A DNA stretch of 5,333 bases from Mariprofundaceae bacterium (GTDB lineage: Bacteria; Pseudomonadota; Zetaproteobacteria; Mariprofundales; Mariprofundaceae). The stretch is from assembly GCA_030950825.1 (NCBI GenBank), contig JAUZQT010000175.1, positions 1 to 5,333 on the forward strand, written 5' to 3'. Position 1 is the stretch's first letter; every line of letters starts with the position of its first letter. The translations under genes were made by a program, and so were the position numbers. Positions 1-5,228 of this stretch are shown one piece after another. The notes beneath the pieces were generated by a model, which worked only from the letters and a program-made list of their open reading frames with translations, was not told where the DNA came from and did not search any database.

Positions 1-30
1 GAATAATGCGGGCTAAATACACTATTTATA

Positions 31-197
31 AGCTAAGGAACATGCACGAAATAACTGAGCAATGGCGCAGGATTTTCATTCCTATTCAAGGCACGCAAAC
101 AGCCATATAGCACAAGCTACGCAGCAGTTTGTGTAACGCAGAAGATGGATAAAAAGACTAGCTAGTTGCTCAAGTATTTCGTGCACGTTTCTAACCT
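31..197. repeat. Large imperfect palindrome, MITE-like or hairpin element remnant
   Basis: Positions 31-62 match the reverse complement of 166-197 at 26 of 32 bases, including an uninterrupted 11-base block (43-53 against 175-185) and a 7-base block (56-62 against 166-172). Nearer the centre, 93-100 pairs with 127-134 (one G-T), and TAGC at 108-111 pairs with GCTA at 116-119 around a four-base loop. All these arms share a centre near 114, and the sequence between them (63-92 against 136-165) still matches above chance. This suggests an inverted duplication or a hairpin-forming element that has decayed. A non-autonomous MITE is one reading, with GAATAAT at 1-7 and 198-204 as a possible but unproven target duplication. 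A structured RNA is another. No transposase and no integron attC core (GTTRRRY) was recognised. Confidence 0.5.
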
Positions 198-214
198 GAA
201 TAATTCTCATTATG
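196..214 (-). promoter_or_regulatory. Fur-box-like motif
   Basis: Read on the minus strand, these 19 bases match the classical Fur consensus (GATAATGATAATCATTATC) at 13 of 19 positions by my alignment, including ATAATGA and AAT at the right places. Its 14-base core is exactly repeated in inverted orientation at 297-310. If it is real, it would put whatever is transcribed here under ferric-uptake-regulator control, but no gene start lies next to it inside the window. AT-rich intergenic DNA can produce such matches by chance. Confidence 0.35.
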
Positions 215-296
215 GGAATTCATAGTGAATTACAGCTTTTCCTCTGCGCCACCAGCCTTTCAAGCATCGAGTTGAAGTGTTCGCAAACGCCAAAGT

Positions 297-315
297 CATA
301 ATGAGAATTACGGAT
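297..315 (+). promoter_or_regulatory. Second Fur-box-like motif, inverted relative to the first
   Basis: On the plus strand this matches the 19-base Fur consensus at 11 of 19 positions, weaker than the site at 196-214. Its first 14 bases (297-310) are the exact reverse complement of 201-214. It contains CATAAT, a possible -10 element, but the nearest TTGAAG (272-277) is 19 bases upstream, an unfavourable spacing. It lies 23 bases beyond the hflX stop codon, so it does not obviously control hflX. Confidence 0.28.
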
Positions 316-338
316 ATTTGCAATGGCCTTTTGAATAG

Positions 339-1616
339 TTACACAATATTCAACATACCTGCATATTTCTCTGAAAACACCACCGTTAAGCGTATGCACT
401 CGTCTTCGATATGTTGGTCTACAACCCGCCCATGCTCATGGCACCATGAAATCATTTTGCCATCGGAGGCATGTAGTTTCACTGAACACATCGCACTGTC
501 CGTTTCTTGCCAGGAGCGTATCAGCAATAACAATTCGTCCATCCCATGCCCTGTTAAGGCAGATACAGCCACACGACTACCATCAATATCATCGAGCAAG
601 CGCGACTTTACTTCAGGTGCTTGATCAACTTTATTCAGCACTTCCACAATCGGCGGCGCATGATCACCATCCAAACCCAATTGCTCCAGTGTCTCTGCGA
701 CCACTTTTTTATGCATAGGAGATTCAGCATCAGAGGCATCACGTACATGCAAAATTAAATCTGCTTCAATCACCTCCTCCAAGGTGGCGCGAAAGGCATT
801 GACCAACTCATGGGGTAAGTCCTGAACAAAACCCACCGTATCTGAGAGCATCAATGCTTCACCACCAGGCAATACTAATTTCCGCAAGGTTGGATCAAGT
901 GTGGCAAACAACTGATCTGCGGCATAGACATCACCTTCGGTTAGTCTGTTAAATAATGTCGATTTACCTGCATTGGTATAGCCCACCAAAGCAATGGTTG
1001 GAATTTCATGGCGCTTACGACCAATGCGCTGGGTTTGGCGCATACGTTGCACTTGCGCCAACTCACCTTCAAGGCGTTTAATGCTGTCGCGAATCATACG
1101 CCGATCCAGCTCAATCTGACGCTCACCAGGACCGCCCAAGAAACCATGTCCGCCACGTTGACGCTCCAAATGTGTCCACGAACGCACCAAACGTCCCAAC
1201 TGGTAATTCAAGCTTGCCAAATCAACCTGCAATACACCTTCACGTGTGCGTGCCCGTGATCCAAAAATCTCAAGAATAAGACCTGTACGATCAACAACTT
1301 TAGCATCCCACGTTGTTTCCAAATTTTGCTGTTGCACAGGTGTTAAGGCGTGGTCCACAAACACCACATCGACTTCCAACTCTTCCACCAAGTCGGTAAT
1401 CGTTTCTGCTTGGCCTGAGCCAAGCAAGGTTGAAGGTACAGCCTTACGAATCGCTATTTCTTCTGAACCAAGCAACTCACAGTCGCAGGATAATACCAAC
1501 TGTTCAAACTCATGCCGGCGTGATGCGCTTGCATGCTCACCCCAACGTTTATCCGCCAAACGTGGGTGCACCGCAATTGCCCTACTTGGCCCTTCATCTG
1601 TTTCCATCATTTCCAT
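339..1616 (-). CDS. hflX: HflX, ribosome-splitting GTPase
   Basis: HflX is a cytoplasmic GTPase that binds 50S subunits and splits stalled or stressed 70S ribosomes. From the ATG at 1616 the product is 425 residues, the usual length for the family. The N-terminal HflX domain carries DRTGLILEIF (about 109-118) and the glycine-rich GGPGERQIELDRR (about 161-173). The G domain follows with G1 GYTNAGKST (212-220), switch I around 234-243, G3 DTVGF (259-263), G4 NKVD (328-331) and G5 SAL (352-354). The frame stays open to an ATG at 1697, but those 27 extra residues lie wholly over the miaA end. Within the overlap, ATGs at 1616, 1610 (ATGA overlap with the miaA stop) and 1607 are all possible. I prefer 1616 because GGAG lies 11 bases upstream, though 1610 is nearly as good. 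It is last in its operon and probably translationally coupled to miaA. All GTPase motifs are intact. Confidence 0.95.
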   Translation of the reverse strand: MEMMETDEGPSRAIAVHPRLADKRWGEHASASRRHEFEQLVLSCDCELLGSEEIAIRKAVPSTLLGSGQAETITDLVEELEVDVVFVDHALTPVQQQNLETTWDAKVVDRTGLILEIFGSRARTREGVLQVDLASLNYQLGRLVRSWTHLERQRGGHGFLGGPGERQIELDRRMIRDSIKRLEGELAQVQRMRQTQRIGRKRHEIPTIALVGYTNAGKSTLFNRLTEGDVYAADQLFATLDPTLRKLVLPGGEALMLSDTVGFVQDLPHELVNAFRATLEEVIEADLILHVRDASDAESPMHKKVVAETLEQLGLDGDHAPPIVEVLNKVDQAPEVKSRLLDDIDGSRVAVSALTGHGMDELLLLIRSWQETDSAMCSVKLHASDGKMISWCHEHGRVVDQHIEDECIRLTVVFSEKYAGMLNIV

Positions 1617-2542
1617 ATTTTCAGTTGCTCCATCATCGCTTGTTTCAATTCTACGGCATCGCCGCTCACTGCATTTGGGGTTTGGTTGCGAAACCATGTG
1701 ACCTGCCGTTTGGCATATTTCCGTGTCGCTGTAATCGCATCACGCACAGCATCCTCACGCGAGCATTCATCATTCAAATACATCAATAGCTGCCTATAAC
1801 CCACCGCACGCAAAGCTGGGTGCAGTTCGGATATTTGCTGCTGTTTCAACCACCGCACCTCATCCAGCCAACCTGCATTCATCATGGTTTCAATGCGTAT
1901 TGCCAAACGCTCACGCAATTCAGGACGCGGCACATCCAAAACAAACACTGGGCAATCAATGGTCTCTTTTTGTGCTTCTTGTTCAGCCTGCCACGTGGAA
2001 AGTGGTACATTTGTACTCTTATAAATGCACAAGCCTCGCATAATGCGCTGGGTATCTGTTGGGTGCAGTCTTGCTGCTAAAACTGGATCACATTGTTTTA
2101 ATAAACCGTGCAGATAGGCTGTTCCATGCTCAGCTTGCAAAGCTACAAAGTAATCGCGAATCCCTTCTTTTTCTTCAGGTATTTTGGCAAAACCCTCTAT
2201 CAAAGCTCGCAAATACATGCCAGTTCCGCCCACAATCAATGGTGTCCGCCCTTGCCCGGTTTCCTGCTTGATTACCTCCAGCGCCGCATCAGCCCAGCGT
2301 TGTGCCGAGTAAATATCCGATATATCCGCACAATCAATCAAATGATGGGGTGTGCGTTGACGCTCTTCCATGCTTGCTTTGGCTGTACCAACATCCAAAC
2401 CACGGTAAAGCTGCATCGAATCACATGATATAATGCAGCTTCCCCATTGCTCTGCCACATCCAGAGCCAGTGCTGTTTTACCCGTACCCGTTGCACCCAT
2501 CAATGCCATAGCACGATATGGTCGTGCTACCTGCACGGTCAA
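1607..2542 (-). CDS. miaA: MiaA, tRNA dimethylallyltransferase
   Basis: MiaA transfers the dimethylallyl group of DMAPP to N6 of A37 in tRNAs that read codons starting with U, the first step towards ms2i6A. The 311-residue product has the family's P-loop GATGTGKT (16-23), DSMQLYRGLD (41-50) with the catalytic Asp, GGTGMYLRAL (105-114), DTQRIMRGL (163-171), RAVGYRQ (245-251) and the C-terminal RKYAKRQVTWFRNQ (274-287). The length is normal and no key motif is missing. The start is TTG at 2542-2540, not ATG. It overlaps the antiporter stop (TTGA) and has GGAGG five bases upstream. The next ATG is residue 12, too close to the P-loop to be attractive. It overlaps the start of hflX at its 3' end, so antiporter, miaA and hflX look like one translationally coupled transcript. 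No hfq lies between miaA and hflX. Confidence 0.96.
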   Translation of the reverse strand: MTVQVARPYRAMALMGATGTGKTALALDVAEQWGSCIISCDSMQLYRGLDVGTAKASMEERQRTPHHLIDCADISDIYSAQRWADAALEVIKQETGQGRTPLIVGGTGMYLRALIEGFAKIPEEKEGIRDYFVALQAEHGTAYLHGLLKQCDPVLAARLHPTDTQRIMRGLCIYKSTNVPLSTWQAEQEAQKETIDCPVFVLDVPRPELRERLAIRIETMMNAGWLDEVRWLKQQQISELHPALRAVGYRQLLMYLNDECSREDAVRDAITATRKYAKRQVTWFRNQTPNAVSGDAVELKQAMMEQLKIWK

Positions 2543-3768
2543 CCCCGCCTCCGGGTTTGTTCTAACTGTTTCGCCATCTCCTTAATTTCTTCATCTAGTG
2601 TTTTATCTGCCATCATTTGGGTATCTTCACGGATCAACAAGCGCACAGCGACCATCCATAAGGGGCTTAGCATCAAGGAAAAGGCAATCACCACAATCGC
2701 CATTTGATGTCCGTCGGCTGTTAACATGCCCATCATCAAACCCAATGAAGCCAATAAAAATGACAATTCTCCAATTTGCGATAACAAACCACCTGTTAAC
2801 AACGACATGCCCCATGTTTCACCCAGCACACGCAAGACCACTGTATTAATGCCAGAGTTCAAAACAAAAACGGCAAGGGTTGCCAAGATTACAAAACCAA
2901 TATTTTCCATCACAAAATTTAAATCAACCAACATGCCGACCGAAAGAAAGAAAATCGCCACAAACACCACATACAGCGAGTGCAAATGTTCTTCCACCCA
3001 TTCAGCCTGATCCGATGATTTTAAAATCATGCCTGCCAAAAATGCGCCGAATGGCGCAGAAAGCCCGATCCATGCCGTCAGTGCAGCCGCCGCAAAACAC
3101 AATAACAGCCCCATCATAATACGTTTATCAACCGTTTTTAAAAAGGCATCAGGAATATGCCAACCTGGGTGACGCAATAGCCAAATCACCAAAGCGACCA
3201 ACACAATACCGCCCACAAATTGCACAATAACGGCCTGATTGGACATCTCATGCTCACCCATCATGCCAAGAATAATCATAATCGGTACAATGGCTAAATC
3301 TTGCATCAACAGCACACCCAGAGCATTTTGCCCGAAGGGGGTTTCCAATTCTCCAGAATCCTTGAGCAAGGTTAAAACCACAGCTGTCGAGCTCATACTG
3401 ATGATAAAACCGAACAACAACCCTGCTTGCCAAGTCCAGCCCAAAAACCATGCTGCCAAACTGCAAACGGCAACAGACAAAGCCAGTTGTGCCGCTGTAC
3501 CCAATACAGCCACACGCCACTTGGAAATCAAACGCGGTAGTGAAACTTCCATGCCTATAAAAAACATCAGCATAATCACACCCAACTCACCCAAGTGATT
3601 GAGTAGATCTTTATCCTGCACAAACGCCAAACCCGAAGGCCCAACCACGACCCCTGTGATAATATAAGCAACAGCAGCGGGGATATTGTACATACGCAAA
3701 ATGTAGGCAAACAAAAAAGCACAGCCAATCACACCAACAATAGCGAATAAAACCGCATTCATTTCCAT
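2539..3768 (-). CDS. CPA2-family monovalent cation/proton antiporter (KefB/KefC-like, membrane domain only)
   Basis: This inner-membrane exchanger of the CPA2 (Na+/H+ exchanger, PF00999-type) family probably trades K+ or Na+ for H+; the ion cannot be told from sequence. The 409 residues are nearly all hydrophobic segments, roughly 12-13 helices. Family signatures are FFIGMEVSLPRL (about 69-80), a QD pair in LLMQDLAIVP (Q156-D157), GLSAPFGAFLAGMILKSSD (235-253), FFLSVGMLVD (273-282) and LLSQIGELSFLL (328-339). Full KefB/KefC proteins are about 600 residues with a C-terminal RCK/TrkA-N nucleotide-binding domain. Here the membrane part ends at about 380, and only a charged tail of about 29 residues follows, so gating by NAD(H) or glutathione adducts through an RCK domain is not expected. 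The start is ATG at 3768, with GAGAG a few bases upstream; a second in-frame ATG at 3762 is possible. It starts 18 bp after the small membrane gene and its stop overlaps miaA. Confidence 0.88.
   Translation of the reverse strand: MEMNAVLFAIVGVIGCAFLFAYILRMYNIPAAVAYIITGVVVGPSGLAFVQDKDLLNHLGELGVIMLMFFIGMEVSLPRLISKWRVAVLGTAAQLALSVAVCSLAAWFLGWTWQAGLLFGFIISMSSTAVVLTLLKDSGELETPFGQNALGVLLMQDLAIVPIMIILGMMGEHEMSNQAVIVQFVGGIVLVALVIWLLRHPGWHIPDAFLKTVDKRIMMGLLLCFAAAALTAWIGLSAPFGAFLAGMILKSSDQAEWVEEHLHSLYVVFVAIFFLSVGMLVDLNFVMENIGFVILATLAVFVLNSGINTVVLRVLGETWGMSLLTGGLLSQIGELSFLLASLGLMMGMLTADGHQMAIVVIAFSLMLSPLWMVAVRLLIREDTQMMADKTLDEEIKEMAKQLEQTRRRG
2548..2552 (-). promoter_or_regulatory. Shine-Dalgarno GGAGG fixing the TTG start of miaA
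   Basis: On the minus strand GGAGG lies five bases before TTG at 2542-2540, inside the last codons of the antiporter gene. No in-frame ATG is near it, so this site is the main reason for accepting a TTG start for miaA. A TTG start overlapping the upstream stop as TTGA suggests re-initiation by ribosomes finishing the antiporter gene. Confidence 0.7.
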
Positions 3769-3786
3769 AAGTCTCTCAGATTCCTT

Positions 3787-4086
3787 TTATTGCTTCAAAT
3801 CAGAAAGCTGAAGCCCATCAAGCAATGCTTTGCACTCTGACGAGCCCATAAAACGTATTTTCAACAATGAAAATGCAATATTACGAATATAAAATAAAGC
3901 CATCACAATGACAGGGGAAGAAAGCATTTCAAACCAAAATAACCCCGTGTGTGTCGAATTCGCCAATGTAGAATAACTCAAAAAATACGCCACCAATGTC
4001 ATCGCCAAAAGCGTGCCCACAGTCAAAGCAATGTTTTCATGGGAGCCTTTAATTTTTTCCAATATCTCTTGTTTATTTTCTACCAT
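3787..4086 (-). CDS. Small two-helix membrane protein of unknown function
   Basis: I do not recognise this 99-residue protein. It has a charged, Lys/Glu-rich N-terminus (1-17), a hydrophobic stretch at about 18-39, a short polar loop containing NSTHTG, a second hydrophobic stretch at about 48-75, and a polar C-terminal tail of about 24 residues. That suggests a two-helix inner-membrane protein with both ends on the same side, likely cytoplasmic. AAGGTG lies 10 bases before the ATG at 4086 and supports the start. It is the first gene of the run into the antiporter, only 18 bp away, so the two are almost surely co-transcribed. It may be an accessory or stability partner of the exchanger, but that rests only on position. 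There is no signal-peptide cleavage site, metal motif or known domain that I can see. Confidence 0.75.
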   Translation of the reverse strand: MVENKQEILEKIKGSHENIALTVGTLLAMTLVAYFLSYSTLANSTHTGLFWFEMLSSPVIVMALFYIRNIAFSLLKIRFMGSSECKALLDGLQLSDLKQ

Positions 4087-4116
4087 ATCCTGATTTCACC
4101 TTGTTTGATACATAAC

Positions 4117-4143
4117 ATTATTGCCACACACCCTATATGACAA
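4117..4143 (-). promoter_or_regulatory. Weak candidate promoter for the small membrane gene/antiporter/miaA/hflX operon
   Basis: On the minus strand TTGTCA (4143-4138, five of six to the -35 consensus) is followed 15 bases later by AATAAT (4122-4117, five of six to the -10 consensus but lacking the conserved first T). It lies about 30 bases upstream of the ATG at 4086, in the right place and orientation for the operon. The short spacing makes it a weak call; it is simply the best match I found in this gap. Confidence 0.3.
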
Positions 4144-4171
4144 GCCCACTGGCGAAAAGAAACGCACAAAC

Positions 4172-4226
4172 ATGTTCATCAGCATTTATACACATTAGGA
4201 CAATTAACGCATGCTGATACAAACAT
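4172..4226. repeat. Inverted repeat enclosing the start of the candidate small ORF
   Basis: ATCAGCAT at 4178-4185 is the exact reverse complement of ATGCTGAT at 4211-4218. Outside it, ATGTT (4172-4176) pairs with AACAT (4222-4226) across a small internal loop (one base on the left, three on the right). This gives 13 base pairs in two blocks around a 25-base loop. On a plus-strand RNA the AGGA at 4197-4200 would lie in the loop and the ATG at 4211 would be paired. As DNA it could instead be an operator between divergent transcription units. Confidence 0.45.
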
Positions 4227-4363
4227 TGAATTCAATTAACTATTCAGCACCCAATTTTGACCCTGGTACTTTATCTTCCTCAACCTTAAGCTCAAGCTCC
4301 GACATTGATATTCGGCACATGTCGCAACCCTTTGATTCGTCTGATATTCAAGAAAATCACTGA
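4211..4363 (+). CDS. Candidate small ORF, 50-residue Ser-rich peptide, unknown function
   Basis: This plus-strand frame opens with ATG and runs 50 codons to TGA at 4361-4363. AGGA at 4197-4200 lies 10 bases upstream, slightly far but usable. The predicted peptide begins MLIQTLNSINYSAPNFDPG, then has a tandem TLSSS-TLSSS (20-29) and the word SSDI twice (29-32, 43-46). It is polar and acidic with no membrane helix, cysteine or known motif. It is the only gene candidate on the plus strand. It is divergent from the small membrane gene and convergent with the nucleotidyltransferase gene, and it would end inside the hairpin at 4347-4395. An open frame of this length can arise by chance in a gap of 348 bp, so I rate it as possible rather than probable. 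It could also be the remnant of a larger gene. Confidence 0.33.
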   Translation: MLIQTLNSINYSAPNFDPGTLSSSTLSSSSDIDIRHMSQPFDSSDIQENH

Positions 4364-4395
4364 TCACCAACAAGGTGACGGCATGATTTTCTGAA
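4347..4395. terminator. Imperfect hairpin, possible bidirectional terminator
   Basis: AGAAAATCA (4351-4359) is the exact reverse complement of TGATTTTCT (4384-4392). TTC at 4347-4349 extends the outer stem with GAA at 4393-4395, leaving one bulged A. Inside is a second stem, TCACC (4364-4368) with GGTGA (4374-4378), closed by an AACAA loop and separated from the outer stem by an internal loop of four and five bases. Read on either strand, an A-rich arm precedes and a T-rich arm follows the GC-richer inner stem, as in bidirectional terminators. It lies about 40 bases beyond the mntA stop on the minus strand. The T-rich run is short and is part of the stem, so termination is an inference. Confidence 0.42.
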
Positions 4396-4434
4396 ACACC
4401 ATACAAACCAAATGATTACACCCTATATCCAAAG

Positions 4435-4752
4435 TCAATGTCGGATCTTGGGCTTAAGCTGTTGAATCACTTCATAATCCTGCTCGATAATTGCCTGAAA
4501 TTGCGGACTGGCAGCAGCATAATCCACAACATCCACCTTGTAGGGCAAATCGGATGCATCAAAGCGTTCTTTTAATTCTCCCAACACATGAGATGGCAAA
4601 GGTATTTGGCTAATGATCGCCAAATCAATATCTGAAAAAGGCTTGAGCCCGCGCCCATGCACCCTTGAGCCAAAAGCGCGTACTTCATAAGCTGGAACTA
4701 CATCCGTTAAGATACGTTGCACCATGCCCTGCTCGTTAGCCTCAAGCCTCAT
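4435..4752 (-). CDS. mntA: Minimal nucleotidyltransferase, MntA-like antitoxin (HI0073 type)
   Basis: This is a small nucleotidyltransferase of the PF01909-type fold. In studied MntA-HepT pairs the enzyme uses ATP to AMPylate the Tyr of the partner's RX4HXY motif, which blocks its RNase activity. From the ATG at 4752 it has 105 residues. The active-site signature is GSRVHG (28-33) followed by SDIDLAI with D41 and D43, and the third carboxylate is D74 in KVDVVD. All three metal-binding acidic residues are present, so it looks catalytically competent. The frame extends to a GTG at 4776, but I chose ATG because GGA lies six bases before it. The gene overlaps the end of hepT by 11 bases, so the pair is co-translated. 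The function is inferred from the family and the neighbour, and HI0073/HI0074 pairs have not all been shown to be toxin-antitoxin systems. The symbol is used by analogy. Confidence 0.85.
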   Translation of the reverse strand: MRLEANEQGMVQRILTDVVPAYEVRAFGSRVHGRGLKPFSDIDLAIISQIPLPSHVLGELKERFDASDLPYKVDVVDYAAASPQFQAIIEQDYEVIQQLKPKIRH

Positions 4753-5158
4753 CGTTATTCCGCTGCTCAAGTGCACTCAACAGCTTTTGTGCGTGGTTGG
4801 CAAAGGCAACTGCAGATTGATACACCTCTTGCGCCACATTCGCATTATAAGTGTGTGTGGTCAGATTTCTTTTCTGGCGATAATCAAACCATACCACAGG
4901 CTCATCAATCAAGCCGCGCTCGGCACCTTCGCGAATCATTTCCCGATAACTCATGGCATCAATAGCTTCAGCCGATGGCGCATCCATTTCTAAACGCCGC
5001 TTAAGCATCTTCCAACACAACTCATAGGTATATTCAAACCGCTGAATCACACTATCGCGCAACATATCATCTTCCGCCTCACGCTCAGTGCGCTCAATGG
5101 CAAACAGCAGACTTTTTAGCGCCTTTTGTAATGGTGTTAAATCAAGGGCTTGAATCAT
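4742..5158 (-). CDS. hepT: HEPN-domain protein, HepT-like toxin (HI0074/NTase substrate-binding type)
   Basis: The 138-residue, mostly helical protein belongs to the HI0074-type nucleotidyltransferase substrate-binding family (PF08780-like), a branch of the HEPN superfamily. It carries the family's FEYTYELCWK (41-50) and, at 97-104, RNLTTHTY, which fits RX4HXY exactly. R97 and H102 would be the RNase residues and Y104 the residue AMPylated by the partner. In characterised HepT toxins this motif cleaves RNA; for HI0074-type members, binding to the nucleotidyltransferase is the better established fact. The start is firm: AGGAGGT (5169-5163) lies just before the ATG at 5158. The stop overlaps the start of mntA, giving the order hepT-mntA. 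Its upstream region and first eight codons are duplicated 105 bp further upstream. The gene looks complete, without frameshift. Confidence 0.88.
   Translation of the reverse strand: MIQALDLTPLQKALKSLLFAIERTEREAEDDMLRDSVIQRFEYTYELCWKMLKRRLEMDAPSAEAIDAMSYREMIREGAERGLIDEPVVWFDYRQKRNLTTHTYNANVAQEVYQSAVAFANHAQKLLSALEQRNNDEA
4759..4761 (-). promoter_or_regulatory. GGA ribosome-binding core favouring the ATG start of mntA
   Basis: On the minus strand GGAA occurs just before ATG at 4752, with the GGA core six bases away. The alternative GTG at 4776 has only GAG-like sequence close by. This site, inside the last codons of hepT, is why the shorter 105-residue product is preferred. Confidence 0.5.
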
Positions 5159-5228
5159 GCTAACCTCCTGTTTTTGTTTTCAGGTTTATCTACAATCATC
5201 CCAAAAAATAGAAGCTTAATCATGACAA
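5136..5228. repeat. 93-bp direct repeat, copy 1 (hepT start region)
   Basis: This unit is the same as 5241-5333 except for one base (G at 5224, T at 5329). In minus-strand terms it holds about 70 bp upstream of hepT, the Shine-Dalgarno and codons 1-8 (MIQALDLT). The two copies have a period of 105 bp, separated by 12 bases (5229-5240) that are not repeated. The sequence flanking copy 1 on the left (the rest of hepT) is not repeated. Confidence 0.95.
5163..5169 (-). promoter_or_regulatory. Near-perfect Shine-Dalgarno of hepT
   Basis: AGGAGGT on the minus strand, with five bases between GGAGG and the ATG at 5158, is the strongest ribosome-binding site in the window. An identical site lies in the duplicated copy at 5268-5274, in front of the truncated start at 5263. 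No convincing -35/-10 pair was found between the two copies. Confidence 0.75.

Larger units (their letters stand above)
1..338. other. Intergenic region downstream of hflX, no gene seen
   Basis: This stretch follows the hflX stop codon and runs to the window edge. Stop codons interrupt all three minus frames repeatedly (for example at 13, 22, 76, 82 and 220 in one frame), and the plus frames give only very short ORFs, so I see no gene or partial gene entering from the left. What it does hold is a large imperfect palindrome (31-197) and two Fur-box-like motifs (196-214, 297-315), listed separately. The 7-bp word GAATAAT occurs at 1-7 and again at 198-204, just outside the right end of the palindrome. 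I could not find a convincing GC-rich stem with a T-tract that would end the hflX transcript. Confidence 0.6.
4087..4434. other. 348-bp gap between the nucleotidyltransferase gene and the small membrane gene
   Basis: No confident gene lies here. The gap should contain the 3' end of the hepT-mntA transcript and the promoter of the operon to its left. It holds the weak promoter at 4117-4143, an inverted repeat at 4172-4226, a candidate plus-strand small ORF (4211-4363) and an imperfect hairpin (4347-4395), each listed separately. The 8-base word TGATATTC is repeated at 4306-4313 and 4342-4349, inside the small ORF. Confidence 0.6.

Noticed and set aside
31..197. Integron attC site
   Set aside because: The palindrome is reminiscent of attC folding, but no GTTRRRY/RYYYAAC core pair sits at its ends and no cassette gene is attached.
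82..210. 42-codon minus-strand ORF starting in the Fur-like motif
   Set aside because: No Shine-Dalgarno was found, and it lies inside the imperfect palindrome, whose complementary arms explain its partial similarity to a short plus-strand frame at 42.
216..221. GAATTC palindrome between the Fur-like sites
   Set aside because: A 6-bp palindrome in AT-rich DNA is expected by chance and adds no evidence.
255..280. Terminator for hflX at TTCAA-N8-TTGAA
   Set aside because: The stem is only about five base pairs, AT-rich, and no T-tract follows on the minus strand.
277..718. Plus-strand open frames opposite hflX
   Set aside because: They lie antisense to a gene with all GTPase motifs intact, have no recognisable protein features, and are shadows of its codon bias.
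1617..1697. Upstream extension of hflX to the ATG at 1697 (452 residues)
   Set aside because: The extra 27 residues lie entirely over the miaA 3' end, are low-complexity and unlike HflX N-termini. Starts at 1616 or 1610 give the normal family length and the usual short overlap.
2598..3598. Several open frames opposite or in other frames of the antiporter gene
   Set aside because: The antiporter frame has clear CPA2 motifs and helices throughout; the others have odd composition and no ribosome-binding support.
4717..4993. Plus-strand open frames opposite the hepT-mntA junction
   Set aside because: They are antisense to two recognisable, overlapping genes and resemble nothing known.
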